Below the pieces are notes generated by a model that ran no database searches, was not told the DNA's origin, and saw nothing but the letters and a program-made list of their open reading frames with translations. A stretch of DNA of 64,000 nucleotides, taken from positions 17,281 to 81,280 of the forward strand of contig CAMEIH010000005.1 of assembly GCA_945917985.1 (NCBI GenBank). The letters are read 5' to 3'. Shown piece by piece: positions 51,957 through 61,425 of the stretch (the stretch's first letter is position 1; every line of letters starts with the position of its first letter). Both the position numbers and the translations under genes were made by a program. Source of the stretch: an uncultured Clostridium sp. (GTDB taxonomy: Bacteria; Bacillota; Clostridia; Lachnospirales; Lachnospiraceae).

Positions 51957-53652
51957 GAAGCGAAGCAGGGTTTTATTGTTGGTCATTAGCAGCTTCCTGA
52001 TTATATTTTTATTTCTGTTTAAGTGTCTTATGACGGAGGACAGAAGTAAGGCGTTTAAAGAGTCGGGGGAGGTTATTTTCTCTGCCCCACCCGGGTTTTA
52101 TGAGGAAGCATTTGAACTGGAGCTCAGCACAAAAAAAGGAACTGTTTATTATACGTTAGATGGTTCGGTGCCGGACAAAAATTCAATAAAGTATGAAGGA
52201 CCGATCCTGATTACGGATGCTTCTGAGAATGATAATGTATATTCAATGAGAGAGGATGTATCTACAGGATTTGACAGGGAGGAAATCGAAAAAATCAGTT
52301 CTGATTGTCCAAACTATCAGATACCGGACTACAAGGTGGACAAGGCAACAATTGTGCGCGCGGTTGCCTATGATGAGATGGGAAACTACAGTGATGTAAA
52401 ATCGGCATCTTATTTTGTCGGTTTTTCGGATAAGAATGGCTATGAGGGCATGAAGGTACTCAGTATCATTACAGATCCGGATAATTTATTTGATTATGAA
52501 ACCGGCATTTATGTCACAGGTAAAGAGTATGATGATTATGTTGATAAATACAGGGGAAGTGGTGAATATTACTGGAGAGAAGAGTTTTGGGGCTTCTGGT
52601 ATGCTAATTATCGAAATCGGGGGATAAAGTGGGAAAGAAAGGCAGAATGTCAGTTTTTTGACGAATCCGGACAATTGGATCTGTCACAGGAGTGTGGGAT
52701 TCGTATTCATGGAGGTGTAAGCCGGGGATACAATCCCAAAAGCTTAAATATTTATGCCAGAAAAGAGTATGATGGGAATAAAGAATTGCAGGCAGATCTG
52801 TTTGGCACAGGGTATTTTCCCTCTACTGTTACGCTCTTTCAGGGTGGAAATGATGTCCGCACAAAAGCAAAGGACTATGCTGTTTCAACAATGATAAGAG
52901 ATCTTGATGTCGCCACCATGAGCTATGTGCCCTATGTGCTGTTTCTGGATGGGGAATATTGGGGAATTTACTGGCTGAATGAGAAATATGATGCAAATTA
53001 TCTGGAGTATTACTATGGCGTAAACAAAGACAATGTTGTCATGATCAAGAGTGGAGAGCTTGTGGAAGGAGATGAAGAGGATTTAAAATACTATTCCAAT
53101 ATGTATGAATTCTGTTCACAGACCGATGTGACGGACAGCAGCAATTATGAAAGGGTCTGTGAAATGATTGATATAGACAGCTATATCGATTATTATGCGG
53201 TAATGCTTTACGTTGCCAGAAGCGGTGACTGGCCATGGCTGAATTATGGCCTTTGGAGAGTGGATAAGACAGACGAAAGCCCCTATGGTGACGGGAAGTG
53301 GAGATGGATGATTTTTGACTTGAATTCTCCCGGTTTCAGCGCAGATCTGGATTCTGTAGATTATGTGATGAATCATGATGAGATGTTTAGGAATCTGATG
53401 ACAAATGATGACTTTTCTGCAAAGGTGATCCGGAGGATAGAAGAACTGGCGGATACTGCATTTGATGCGGATAGGATGAATGAGATTCTCTCCGAGTATC
53501 AAACCTTTATTGAGGAACCTATGCGTGAAAATGACAGACGCTTTTTCGGAGATGATTCGTTGTCCGTCTTTTATGAGGAAATGGATGAATTAAAGTCTTT
53601 CTTTTCACAGAGAAAAGAGTATCTGATTCCTATGCTGGGAAAATATAAATAG
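51943..53652 (+). CDS. CotH kinase family protein with chitobiase-type domain
   Basis: A 569-residue protein with an N-terminal membrane segment (residues about 9-26), a short Ig-like chitobiase/beta-hexosaminidase C-terminal-type domain (APPGFYEEAFELELS, GTVYYTLDGSVPD), and a CotH domain: IRIHGGVSRGYNPKSLNIYA, FLDGEYWGIYWLNEKYDAN, and WRWMIFDLNSPGF. CotH is an atypical kinase that phosphorylates spore coat proteins in Bacillus; here it is likely an exported cell-surface kinase. GGAG lies ten bases before the ATG. Substrate unknown; the VTC and DUF4956 neighbours suggest phosphate use at the surface. Confidence 0.85.
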   Translation: MIYCKKRSRVLLLVISSFLIIFLFLFKCLMTEDRSKAFKESGEVIFSAPPGFYEEAFELELSTKKGTVYYTLDGSVPDKNSIKYEGPILITDASENDNVYSMREDVSTGFDREEIEKISSDCPNYQIPDYKVDKATIVRAVAYDEMGNYSDVKSASYFVGFSDKNGYEGMKVLSIITDPDNLFDYETGIYVTGKEYDDYVDKYRGSGEYYWREEFWGFWYANYRNRGIKWERKAECQFFDESGQLDLSQECGIRIHGGVSRGYNPKSLNIYARKEYDGNKELQADLFGTGYFPSTVTLFQGGNDVRTKAKDYAVSTMIRDLDVATMSYVPYVLFLDGEYWGIYWLNEKYDANYLEYYYGVNKDNVVMIKSGELVEGDEEDLKYYSNMYEFCSQTDVTDSSNYERVCEMIDIDSYIDYYAVMLYVARSGDWPWLNYGLWRVDKTDESPYGDGKWRWMIFDLNSPGFSADLDSVDYVMNHDEMFRNLMTNDDFSAKVIRRIEELADTAFDADRMNEILSEYQTFIEEPMRENDRRFFGDDSLSVFYEEMDELKSFFSQRKEYLIPMLGKYK

Positions 53653-53695
53653 TGTATGCGTTTGTATGATTTAAAATAAGAATGAGGAAAATGGT

Positions 53696-54748
53696 ATGAA
53701 GACAACTGTCAGAAATTCAAATCATGAATTACTTCGTATAATAGCTATGTATATGATAGTGTTTATCCATGCAAATATGTATTTGGGGAATTTCTGTACA
53801 GGCAGTGCAGGTACTTTCTTTAACGGCTTTGTCAATGGAATTTGTAATATCGGTGTGTCCTGTTTTATCCTGATCTCCGGATACTACGGGGTAAGATTCA
53901 ACGTGCAAAAGCTGGTGAAGATGGAATGCATGATGATTACCTATTCCTTATTGGAGACGATGGTTTTGTGTGTGGCGTTCCCTGAGCAGATGCAGGGAGC
54001 TGCGCTGCTTGAGCAGCTTGTGAAGTCATTATTTCCATTTATTACGAGGAAGTACTGGTTTTATTCCTGCTATGTTTGTCTGTTCCTTATGAGCGGCTAT
54101 ATTCAAAAGTTTATTGATCAGCTAAAACAGAAGGAATTCGGGCGCCTATTGGTTCTCCTTCTAATATTGTTCAGCGTTCTGCCCACCTTGTTCTATTTTG
54201 AATTGATCCCTGACAATGGCAAGGGACTTGTGCAGATGATCATGATATACATGATTGGTCGGTACATCAGAATGTATTGTGATAAACCAATAACAGAATT
54301 GGGGGGCAGAAAAAGAGCGGTTGGTCTGTTCCTGATTTTGTGGATCATAAATGGAGTGTCCCACGAGTTCCCTGCTCAAATTGGAGGAATCTACCATCAT
54401 TTGTGCAAGGATAACAGTATAACAAACATTGCGATGGCTGTTCTTTTGTTCTATTTATTTAAAGAACTGCAATTCCGATCGCAGCTTGTGAATAAGGCGG
54501 CAGCTTACGTTTTTGCGGTGTTTGCCCTGAATAATTCCCTGGTAACCGTTTTGATGGGATGGATAGAGAAAAATGGCTTTGAAAGTCCGAATGGATTTTC
54601 GGGATTTCTCATATTGGCCGGAGTGGTCTTGGGGATTCTTCTGAGTTGCCTTCTGGTTGGTGTGATCAGAGAATGTTTGTTTAGGAGAATAGACAGTAAA
54701 ATTGGTGAAAAAGCGCAGAGACTGTTTGCGCTTTGGCATCATGAATAG
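53696..54748 (+). CDS. Acyltransferase 3 family membrane protein
   Basis: A 350-residue polytopic protein of the acyltransferase-3 type: NHELLRIIAMYMIVFIHANM carries the conserved Arg and His, and VSCFILISGYYGVRF and RKYWFYSCYVCLFLMSGYI follow as usual. These enzymes O-acetylate sugars in O-antigen, capsule and Nod factors from acetyl-CoA. GAGGA precedes the ATG. It is the last gene on the + strand of the large locus and ends at a strong bidirectional hairpin. Confidence 0.85.
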   Translation: MKTTVRNSNHELLRIIAMYMIVFIHANMYLGNFCTGSAGTFFNGFVNGICNIGVSCFILISGYYGVRFNVQKLVKMECMMITYSLLETMVLCVAFPEQMQGAALLEQLVKSLFPFITRKYWFYSCYVCLFLMSGYIQKFIDQLKQKEFGRLLVLLLILFSVLPTLFYFELIPDNGKGLVQMIMIYMIGRYIRMYCDKPITELGGRKRAVGLFLILWIINGVSHEFPAQIGGIYHHLCKDNSITNIAMAVLLFYLFKELQFRSQLVNKAAAYVFAVFALNNSLVTVLMGWIEKNGFESPNGFSGFLILAGVVLGILLSCLLVGVIRECLFRRIDSKIGEKAQRLFALWHHE

Positions 54749-54770
54749 TGGTCGGTATGAAATAGTGTAA

Positions 54771-54798
54771 GCAGGGAGGAATCACTATTCCTCCCTGC
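54771..54798. terminator. Bidirectional hairpin terminator
   Basis: A perfect 12-bp stem, GCAGGGAGGAAT and its complement ATTCCTCCCTGC, closed by four bases (CACT). It stands 22 bases after the acyltransferase gene and also overlaps the stop codon of the minus-strand gene that starts at 56716. The T-runs on either side are weak, so it may act in both directions at reduced efficiency. It marks the end of the + strand glycan locus. Confidence 0.7.
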
Positions 54799-56716
54799 GA
54801 TAAAATGCAAACTCCGCTCCATTGTATTCAAATGTCTCGTGTAGTACAAAGTTATCAGTTAATCCGGGATAATTTTCCTGCAGATACCAAAGACTGTACT
54901 GGGAGCAGAAAAACCATTGCTCGTCCTCAAGATCATAGCGGATTTCCCCCATAGTATCAAGTGGCATATTGAGGTAGGACCATTCCGTTGTGTGCAGATG
55001 GGTATCCCTGTCAATGAGTGACATGAGCTCCGGCACACCCTCGCCAAATGATACTGCATCGGGCGGGATCTGGTTATAAATATGCTCTGCAAATTCTATC
55101 AGCTCATCTCGTTTCCAAATCGTTTCCGATGAAATTTTCCAGGCTTTTGGCATAGAATAGATGCTGTCAAATGCCATGATGAACAGAATGAATGTAGTGA
55201 TAACTCGAAGGGAAAGAAACAGAAAACGGTCTGGTTTTACAAACAGGGAATCTTTGGTTTCTTTCCACTTTAAATACATATCCTGACTTTTCTGTAAAAC
55301 AGTTGCCTGAAGAATCAGCATGAGGAACAGAGTAATAAAGATGCTGTTTTCTACCGGGCGGTTGATATAGTAAAGCATCAGACCAAGGCTCATGATCCCG
55401 AGAAGAAAATAAAAGGGATTTCGTCCTTTTTCCTTGCTCGAAAAGAATATCCGGAATAATATGATGCAGACAATCGTCAGAAATAATATGGAGACACCAA
55501 TCCATGCGTGCGTCACATCCGGAAGTGGCAGTTCAATATTGCCAATATATCCTCTGTCAGATATGAGCGGATACATGAATTCTTCAAAATCTAATATATT
55601 TCCTCCAACTAAGAGATTATATCCGTTGATAATAATGTAAGCAATAGCAAAGGGAATAACTGCATAGAGCAGGATTTCTCGAAGCAATAACATGGTTTTG
55701 CGGATAGAAAAGCTCTGGCCATCCATGATGTGCTCTGCCCATCTGTAAAGTGCAAAAGAAAGCATGGTGACAATTCCCACTTCTGTTGACCATACGAAAG
55801 AAAGTGTGAGCAAGATGACAGCGAGAATGTTATGCTTCTTTTGCTTTCTGTATTCCCACAATGCAAGAGCAATTAACAGAATAGGAAAAATCATGCGGTG
55901 TGGATGCACCTGCATATAGACACCGCCCTGCATGAGCATAAAATATTCTTCACCAATGGCAAAAAGACCGAGGTAAAGAATAAGGTCGTTTTTGGAAAAA
56001 TAGTCAAGAACATAGGCAAATAATAAAATGGAAATTCCTGCAATGACTGCCGTTACGGCAAAGATTCCCGTTAAGTAGTCAATGTGAAAGAACTTGTGCA
56101 GAAGCTTTAAAATGGGCATATACAGAATTGCATAATGACCATAAAGAGATTCCAGGTTATGGCTGTAGGGTATCAGCCAGCAGACATTGATGATACTGTT
56201 GGTATAGGCATGGCTGTGATAGGTGCCGCCCTGAATATCCTGAAAGATGTTCGGCGCATAAAACTGAACGGATGTCCCGACGGTAAAAAGCAGAGTGACG
56301 AAAGCCCGAATCCGTTTGCGGATCTTTAAGGTTTTTTCCGACGGATCTTTGCGCATGATAAAGAGACAGATAGCGGTACCGATAAGCATCAGCGTGATCC
56401 ATAAAAAGAACGGAAAATTGTGTCTGATAACGTCACCGTCAAGAGGATGTTCTGCCTTAAGCTCATTGATATAAAAAAGCACCATCCAGATGCAGAGGGC
56501 TGCGACGGGCAGTGTACTCCGGATTTTTATATTAGTAGGAGATGTTGTCTCCTTTTTACTGTATAAAAGGCTGTAAGAGAACAGAGTTATGATAACAAAT
56601 ACAGCACATGACATGACATAGAACACCATGTTGCTTAATGGTATGAAATTCCGGAATGATGCAAAAATAATAAAGGCAATGCTGCCGGTAAAAATGCTTT
56701 TTGCTTTTGTGGACAT
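54785..56716 (-). CDS. Large polytopic membrane protein, probable GT-C-type glycosyltransferase
   Basis: A 643-residue protein with about a dozen membrane segments, an acidic periplasmic-type loop (HPLDGDVIRHN), the segment QGGTYHSHAYTNSIINVCWL, LYGHYAILYMPILKLLH, and a C-terminal soluble domain of about 110 residues. The layout (several membrane segments, acidic loop, C-terminal outside domain) is that of GT-C enzymes. I start at 56716, ten bases after GAGGGGAG; an upstream ATG at 56749 would add 11 residues. It is on the opposite strand to the glycan locus and has its own promoter region. Function is inferred only. Confidence 0.55.
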   Translation of the reverse strand: MSTKAKSIFTGSIAFIIFASFRNFIPLSNMVFYVMSCAVFVIITLFSYSLLYSKKETTSPTNIKIRSTLPVAALCIWMVLFYINELKAEHPLDGDVIRHNFPFFLWITLMLIGTAICLFIMRKDPSEKTLKIRKRIRAFVTLLFTVGTSVQFYAPNIFQDIQGGTYHSHAYTNSIINVCWLIPYSHNLESLYGHYAILYMPILKLLHKFFHIDYLTGIFAVTAVIAGISILLFAYVLDYFSKNDLILYLGLFAIGEEYFMLMQGGVYMQVHPHRMIFPILLIALALWEYRKQKKHNILAVILLTLSFVWSTEVGIVTMLSFALYRWAEHIMDGQSFSIRKTMLLLREILLYAVIPFAIAYIIINGYNLLVGGNILDFEEFMYPLISDRGYIGNIELPLPDVTHAWIGVSILFLTIVCIILFRIFFSSKEKGRNPFYFLLGIMSLGLMLYYINRPVENSIFITLFLMLILQATVLQKSQDMYLKWKETKDSLFVKPDRFLFLSLRVITTFILFIMAFDSIYSMPKAWKISSETIWKRDELIEFAEHIYNQIPPDAVSFGEGVPELMSLIDRDTHLHTTEWSYLNMPLDTMGEIRYDLEDEQWFFCSQYSLWYLQENYPGLTDNFVLHETFEYNGAEFAFYRREE

Positions 56717-56734
56717 TGAGACTCCCCTCTTTCT

Positions 56735-56749
56735 GTGCAGATGCTGCAC
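56735..56749. promoter_or_regulatory. Palindrome GTGCAG-ATG-CTGCAC upstream of the minus-strand gene
   Basis: A perfect 6-bp inverted repeat with three-base centre lies 19 bases before the start of the minus-strand GT-C-like gene. It may be an operator or a small RNA hairpin in the 5' leader. The evidence is only the symmetry. Confidence 0.3.
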
Positions 56750-56776
56750 TTAACGAAATCATCGTACCACATTTTT

Positions 56777-56805
56777 TTCAAAAATAAAATATAATATGTG
56801 ATAAT
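56777..56805 (+). promoter_or_regulatory. Candidate promoter for the orphan gene at 56856
   Basis: TTCAAA (56777-56782) and GATAAT (56800-56805) are spaced by 17 bases, and TG before the -10 gives an extended -10 (TGTGATAAT). A TATAAT at 56790 is an alternative. The start codon follows about 50 bases later, after GGGGGA. This is a good sigma-A pattern match but was not tested. Confidence 0.5.
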
Positions 56806-56855
56806 ATACAAAGTGGAATATTATTAGATTGCAGTGTCAAGGGGGAGTATTTGGT

Positions 56856-58115
56856 ATGATGGATTGCTTTTTCTTAAAAGCGTATTCAATTGAAAAGAAA
56901 TATGAATATGAATCATATATTTCGGAATATTGTAAGAATTCTGATATTGATTTTGTAAATGGTATTTTATGTGGGCTCCTCCGTAAAAAGGACGAGGACT
57001 TATTACGTCTGATAAATACTGGTGTAGACGAGGAAGTGATTCGAATTTCGATTCAGAGAGAATTGAAATTTGATATTTTGAAATGTAAGTTAAAGCCGGA
57101 TATTATGAGTAAATTGCAGATTATTACCTATAGAAGGATGATCGGGGAATTACAGGAGCTGCAGCTGGAAGAATGGATTAATAAGCATTATGGGGTTCTG
57201 CTCTGTAAACTGCCATTACAGGACGAAAAGCATATAAGAAACTTTGTTTATTACTATTGTGAATACAGGAGGTATAAACGAGAGAGAGATAAGGAAATCT
57301 TATTGAATTTAAAACAGGAAGAAATAGAAAGGGTGTATGGAAATAAGTTCAGCAAGTCATCAGTATATAAACGATATGGACTAATACCGATAGATGATAA
57401 TAGAAAAGTGCTGGGTGTCGACCCTCCACGTATCTATGATTTGGGGGCAGATACCACAGTCTTTTTGTGTACTGTATTATCAAATTCATTTGTTAAAATG
57501 CTTGTGAAATTGAAAAACCTGGGAATGATAGGTAATCTGGCTTTTCGTGGGGATGATAGTAAGGTATATCATGGAAAGAAGGATATCGGAAGTCTTCAGG
57601 AGGCTATGGAAACAGGACGAATATTTGAACATAATGATATAAAAGTTTTACCTGAGTTAAGCAAGCTGTACTCACAGGATTATGAAGATAATTTATGGAT
57701 ATATCACAATGCGGAAAAAGCAGAAATAACATTTGAGGAGCTGAAAAAAGATTTTACCATCAGTGATGAAAAAGTAATTACTCAGGTTATTCATCTAAAG
57801 TACAAAAGTCAAACAACAGGCGCGGTGGAAAAGTTTGTAATAACACATATTGATCATGAGTATATTCTGTATACAGATGAATCCTACATAACAAGAACAA
57901 CAAACAGAAATGTGCATGGTCAAAATAAAATTAAAACATTTAAGGCAGATCATGCGGAAATACCATTTGATTTTTCTTGTCAGGTATTTGAAAATTCTGT
58001 AATAATAGAGGAAGAACCTAAGGAGATAACAGTTCCCTTTATTTATTATGTGCTGAATAACTTTTTTGAGCATAAGGATTTGCTGAGGGAGTATTTTGAA
58101 AGTATTTTGGAATAG
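56856..58115 (+). CDS. Protein of unknown function
   Basis: A 419-residue soluble protein, very rich in Lys, Glu, Ile and Tyr. No signal peptide or membrane segment is seen. I recognise no catalytic motif; visible features are a helical N-terminal half (about 1-150) and a beta-richer C-terminal half (about 250-390) with IDHEYILYTDESYITRTTNR. ATG 56856 is preceded by GGGGGA. It has its own promoter and lies alone between the GT-C-like gene and the radical SAM operon. The DNA is AT-richer than its neighbours, suggesting separate arrival. Confidence 0.6.
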   Translation: MMDCFFLKAYSIEKKYEYESYISEYCKNSDIDFVNGILCGLLRKKDEDLLRLINTGVDEEVIRISIQRELKFDILKCKLKPDIMSKLQIITYRRMIGELQELQLEEWINKHYGVLLCKLPLQDEKHIRNFVYYYCEYRRYKRERDKEILLNLKQEEIERVYGNKFSKSSVYKRYGLIPIDDNRKVLGVDPPRIYDLGADTTVFLCTVLSNSFVKMLVKLKNLGMIGNLAFRGDDSKVYHGKKDIGSLQEAMETGRIFEHNDIKVLPELSKLYSQDYEDNLWIYHNAEKAEITFEELKKDFTISDEKVITQVIHLKYKSQTTGAVEKFVITHIDHEYILYTDESYITRTTNRNVHGQNKIKTFKADHAEIPFDFSCQVFENSVIIEEEPKEITVPFIYYVLNNFFEHKDLLREYFESILE

Positions 58116-58131
58116 TACAGGGTGATTTCAG

Positions 58132-58160
58132 TTGAGTTAAGCAAGCATGTCTGCTATATT
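58132..58160 (+). promoter_or_regulatory. Candidate promoter for the radical SAM operon
   Basis: TTGAGT (58132-58137) and TATATT (58155-58160) are separated by exactly 17 bases, about 75 bases before the start of the radical SAM gene. Between them and the gene lies a short GCTG-ATA-CAGC inverted repeat (about 58197-58210). No other good promoter is seen before the response regulator gene at 59408, so the three genes may share it. Confidence 0.5.
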
Positions 58161-58238
58161 ATTAATGAAAATGTGTAAATATGAATTATTACCCACTGCT
58201 GATACAGCGGTAGACTAAAAAATAAGGAGTCAGATTTT

Positions 58239-59363
58239 ATGAAGAAATTAAACGGAACTGTAATCGTCACATACCGTTGCAATGCCAAATGCACCATGTG
58301 CAACAGATATAAGAAGCCTTCCCAGCCGGATGAAGAAATTTCCATAGAAACCATCCGAAAGCTTCCGCCTATGTACTTTACAAATATTACCGGTGGCGAA
58401 CCTTTTATTCGTACCGATCTGAAGGACATTGTCAGGGAACTGTATAAGAAAAGTGATCGTATTGTGATCTCCACCAACGGATTCTTCACGGACAGAATTG
58501 TGGATCTGTGTAAGGAATTTCCCAATATCGGAATTCGTATTTCCATTGAAGGACTTGAGGAGACAAATAATAAAATCAGAGGGTTGGAGGATGGCTTTAA
58601 CCGGGGCTATTCTACCCTCAAAAAACTGGTGGAAATGGGAATGAAAGATGTGGGATTTGGCATGACGGTACAGGATGCCAATGCCAAGGATTTAGTGGCG
58701 CTTTATGACCTCTCCAACAAGATGAATATGGAATTTGCCACAGCGTCTCTTCATAACTCTTTCTACTTTGTGGAGGCGAAAAATATCATTCATGACCGCC
58801 CCATGGTGGCAAAAGAATTTGAGAATCTGATTAATGAGCTTTTGAAATCAAAGAGCCCAAAGAAGTGGTTCCGAGCCTACTTTAATCATGGACTGATTAA
58901 CTATATTTATGGGCAGAAGAGACTTCTTCCCTGTGATATGGCCTTTGACACTTTTTTTATCGATCCTTACGGGGATGTGATGCCCTGCAACGGCACCAAG
59001 GATAAGGAAGTGATGGGGAATTTGAATGAGTGCAGCAGCTGGGAGGAACTTTGGGAGAGCAAGGAAGCAGAAGAAGTGCGGAAGAAAGTGCGATGCTGTG
59101 ACAGAAACTGCTGGATGATTGGATCCGTTTCTCCTGCTATGCATAAATATATCTGGGTGCCCGCTTTGTGGGTAATCAGGCATAAGCTGAAATTCTGGAC
59201 GGACAAGAAGTACAGTATGTATGAGAATAAGATTGTAAGAGACTACCGGGACGGAAAGGTGTCCAAAGAAGAACTGGATGCCTGCTCCACCTGTGATCTG
59301 AATGCCGTTATTAACGACGGATTGTCGGAGAAATCCAGGGAAATGCTGAAACAAAATGATTGA
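58239..59363 (+). CDS. Radical SAM/SPASM protein
   Basis: A 374-residue enzyme with the [4Fe-4S] motif CNAKCTMC (Cys14, 18, 21) in RCNAKCTMCNRYKKPSQPD, ITGGEPF for SAM binding, and a C-terminal SPASM-type cysteine set (LPCDMAF, VMPCNGTKD, CCDRNCW, then CSTCD). SPASM proteins modify peptides (sactipeptide, PQQ, mycofactocin) or other small molecules. Substrate unknown. It lies 44 bases before the response regulator gene. A role in maturing the agr-like peptide is possible but not shown; capsule-linked radical SAM proteins are another option. Confidence 0.82.
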   Translation: MKKLNGTVIVTYRCNAKCTMCNRYKKPSQPDEEISIETIRKLPPMYFTNITGGEPFIRTDLKDIVRELYKKSDRIVISTNGFFTDRIVDLCKEFPNIGIRISIEGLEETNNKIRGLEDGFNRGYSTLKKLVEMGMKDVGFGMTVQDANAKDLVALYDLSNKMNMEFATASLHNSFYFVEAKNIIHDRPMVAKEFENLINELLKSKSPKKWFRAYFNHGLINYIYGQKRLLPCDMAFDTFFIDPYGDVMPCNGTKDKEVMGNLNECSSWEELWESKEAEEVRKKVRCCDRNCWMIGSVSPAMHKYIWVPALWVIRHKLKFWTDKKYSMYENKIVRDYRDGKVSKEELDACSTCDLNAVINDGLSEKSREMLKQND

Positions 59364-59407
59364 GGAACAAAAGTAAGGGGAACAAAGGTAGAAGGCGGAA
59401 GAAATAT

Positions 59408-60139
59408 ATGAGAAAGACAGTACTGATCATTGAAGACGACAGAGAACAGCTCAATATGCTGAAACAGCTTGTGAAGGAAGTGAATGGAGATACGGAGATA
59501 TTTACAGCGGAAAATGTTTCACAGGCATATCAATTGTTCATGGAAAAGACTATAGACGTTTTTCTTGTGGATATCATGCTTGATACCGAAAAAACCGGTG
59601 ATGCTTCAGGAATACGATTGGTGGAAAAGGTAAGGCAGATGCCGAAATATTATTTCACACCTGTAATCTTCATCACTTCCATAGAGGATCAGGAACTGCA
59701 TGCTTACAGAAATCTGAACTGCTTTGGGTATATTGAAAAGCCCTATCATCCCACACAGGTCAGGGAAAAAGTAACAAAAGCTTTATTCTATACAACAGAA
59801 AGAGATAAAGACGCCACTTTGCCCTTTAAGAAGGATAATATCCTCTATCCTGTGAAGGTGACAGACATCGTATATCTGGAAAGTATGATGCACATCATGC
59901 ATATTCATCTGACCAACGGTGAAATTCTTGATATTCCCTACATTACCTGCAAGAGAATACTCGATGAGGGAGATGTCTCTCACAAGCTTATACCGTGTGC
60001 CAGAGGCGTGTTGGTAAACAGAGATTACATATATGGAATCGATATGACAAATAAGTACCTGATGTTAAAAGATAATTTCGGGATGGTCAGCATAGGCGGA
60101 AGATACAAGAAGAAACTGATAGAGGAGTTCGAGGGATGA
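59408..60139 (+). CDS. LytTR-type response regulator (AgrA-like)
   Basis: A 243-residue regulator. Residues about 1-125 are a receiver domain (VLIIEDDREQ, phospho-acceptor Asp55 in LVDIMLD, Thr and Lys in ITSIEDQEL and FGYIEKPYHP). From about residue 140 a LytTR DNA-binding domain follows (DIVYLESMMHIMHIHLTNGE, CARGVLVNRDYIYGI). It is coupled to the kinase gene by an ATGA overlap. I use ATG 59408, after GGCGGAAG; an earlier start at 59360 would overlap the radical SAM gene. It probably controls the minus-strand agrBD-like genes and other targets. Confidence 0.9.
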   Translation: MRKTVLIIEDDREQLNMLKQLVKEVNGDTEIFTAENVSQAYQLFMEKTIDVFLVDIMLDTEKTGDASGIRLVEKVRQMPKYYFTPVIFITSIEDQELHAYRNLNCFGYIEKPYHPTQVREKVTKALFYTTERDKDATLPFKKDNILYPVKVTDIVYLESMMHIMHIHLTNGEILDIPYITCKRILDEGDVSHKLIPCARGVLVNRDYIYGIDMTNKYLMLKDNFGMVSIGGRYKKKLIEEFEG

Positions 60140-61425
60140 TTGAGATAGTTGAGGTGGGGATATATGTATTATTTGAGGCACTTTCTGTTATTTATTGCCT
60201 TCATTATTTATATGGTGAAAAAATACAGATTGATATGAAAATGATATGCCTCATAATATTTGATGAAATATTAATGGAAATAGTGTGCTTGTTTGATATT
60301 GGACAAATTTGGTCATTATTAATATACCCAATTATAATAATATATTGTGGTCTTAGATTTGGTTTTAGACTTAAAACTATATTGATAAATAATGTTTTGT
60401 ATATGGGAATTTTGAGCAGCATTCAAGCATCTATAATGTTTCTTTTACATAGCCTGCTTAATGTTGATAGAGTGGGAACTCGAGGACTAATATTCATAAA
60501 TATTGTAATCTTTGGTATAGTTATTATTGGCCTAAGAAGGTGTAAACTTAATAAGCTATCAAATGTTTTGCAAGAGAATGATAAACTTGTATTAATGTCT
60601 CTGGCAGTCATAGCTATGAGCATTAGTGTTTTTTTAATAACATATAAAAAAGGTCATGGATTTGACTTATTATTTTATATAGCATTAGGAATGAGTGTAT
60701 TGATGATTGTATTATCAGCAATAGATATTGGAAAGCATAAAATAAAAGCAAAAGAAGTCGAGGCAGAGTTGCGTTTACATAAATTGTATGAATCTTCTTT
60801 TCGTGAATTGATTGATGAGATATGTGCAAGACAACATGAATTTGATAATCATATTAATGTTATTTATAGCCAACATCGTATCTATAAGACTTATGATGAA
60901 TTGGTAGATGCGCAGAAAAAATATTGTGAAGAAGTTATAGACGAAAACCATTTCAACAAAGTGTTATCTAAAGGGAATCCTGTTATTCTTTGCTTTTTGT
61001 ACAGTAAACTTTCGGACATGAAGAAGCAAGGAATTATTGCTATCTATAAGATTAATATAGGGGATTTGAGATGTGCTATGCCAGTGCATAAAATGGTTGA
61101 ACTCTTGGGTAATTTAATTAATAATGCCATAGAAGCAGTAAAGATAAGAGGGGAAGGAAGAATTAGCATTGTGGTGCTGGAAGAAAACAACATAATAAAA
61201 ATTGAGGTTTCAAACGAATGTGAAGAAATTGAAGAGAAGAAGATAAAGGAATTCTTTAAGAAAGGATATAGTGAAAAGGGAAAAAAGAGAGGATACGGAC
61301 TATATAATGTGGGGAAAATTTGTGAAGAATATGATGCAGTTGCCGTATGTAAAAATGAAGAGAAGGAAAACAGAAATTGGTTAACGTTCAAAGTTATTAT
61401 AAATAAATTTGTATCCAAAGTCTGA
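60136..61425 (+). CDS. GHKL-type sensor histidine kinase (AgrC-like)
   Basis: A 429-residue kinase with six or so N-terminal membrane segments (residues about 5-197), a dimerisation helix with phospho-acceptor His234 in ARQHEFDNHINV, an N-box LLGNLINNAIEAV (about residue 320), and a G-box KKRGYGLYNVGKI. This is the design of AgrC, which senses cyclic peptides outside the cell. It starts four bases inside the regulator gene. It and the agrB/agrD-like genes converge at a shared terminator. Notably its DNA is AT-richer than that of the regulator. Confidence 0.88.
   Translation: MIEIVEVGIYVLFEALSVIYCLHYLYGEKIQIDMKMICLIIFDEILMEIVCLFDIGQIWSLLIYPIIIIYCGLRFGFRLKTILINNVLYMGILSSIQASIMFLLHSLLNVDRVGTRGLIFINIVIFGIVIIGLRRCKLNKLSNVLQENDKLVLMSLAVIAMSISVFLITYKKGHGFDLLFYIALGMSVLMIVLSAIDIGKHKIKAKEVEAELRLHKLYESSFRELIDEICARQHEFDNHINVIYSQHRIYKTYDELVDAQKKYCEEVIDENHFNKVLSKGNPVILCFLYSKLSDMKKQGIIAIYKINIGDLRCAMPVHKMVELLGNLINNAIEAVKIRGEGRISIVVLEENNIIKIEVSNECEEIEEKKIKEFFKKGYSEKGKKRGYGLYNVGKICEEYDAVAVCKNEEKENRNWLTFKVIINKFVSKV

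Noticed and set aside
58848..59354. Minus-strand open frame of 168 codons opposite the radical SAM gene
   Set aside because: The + strand protein carries the cluster-binding cysteines; the opposite frame lacks any recognisable feature.
61044..61418. Minus-strand open frame of 124 codons opposite the kinase, near agrD
   Set aside because: It is Ser/Phe/Leu-rich because the kinase is Lys/Glu-rich; it lies beyond the terminator for agrBD and has no ribosome site.
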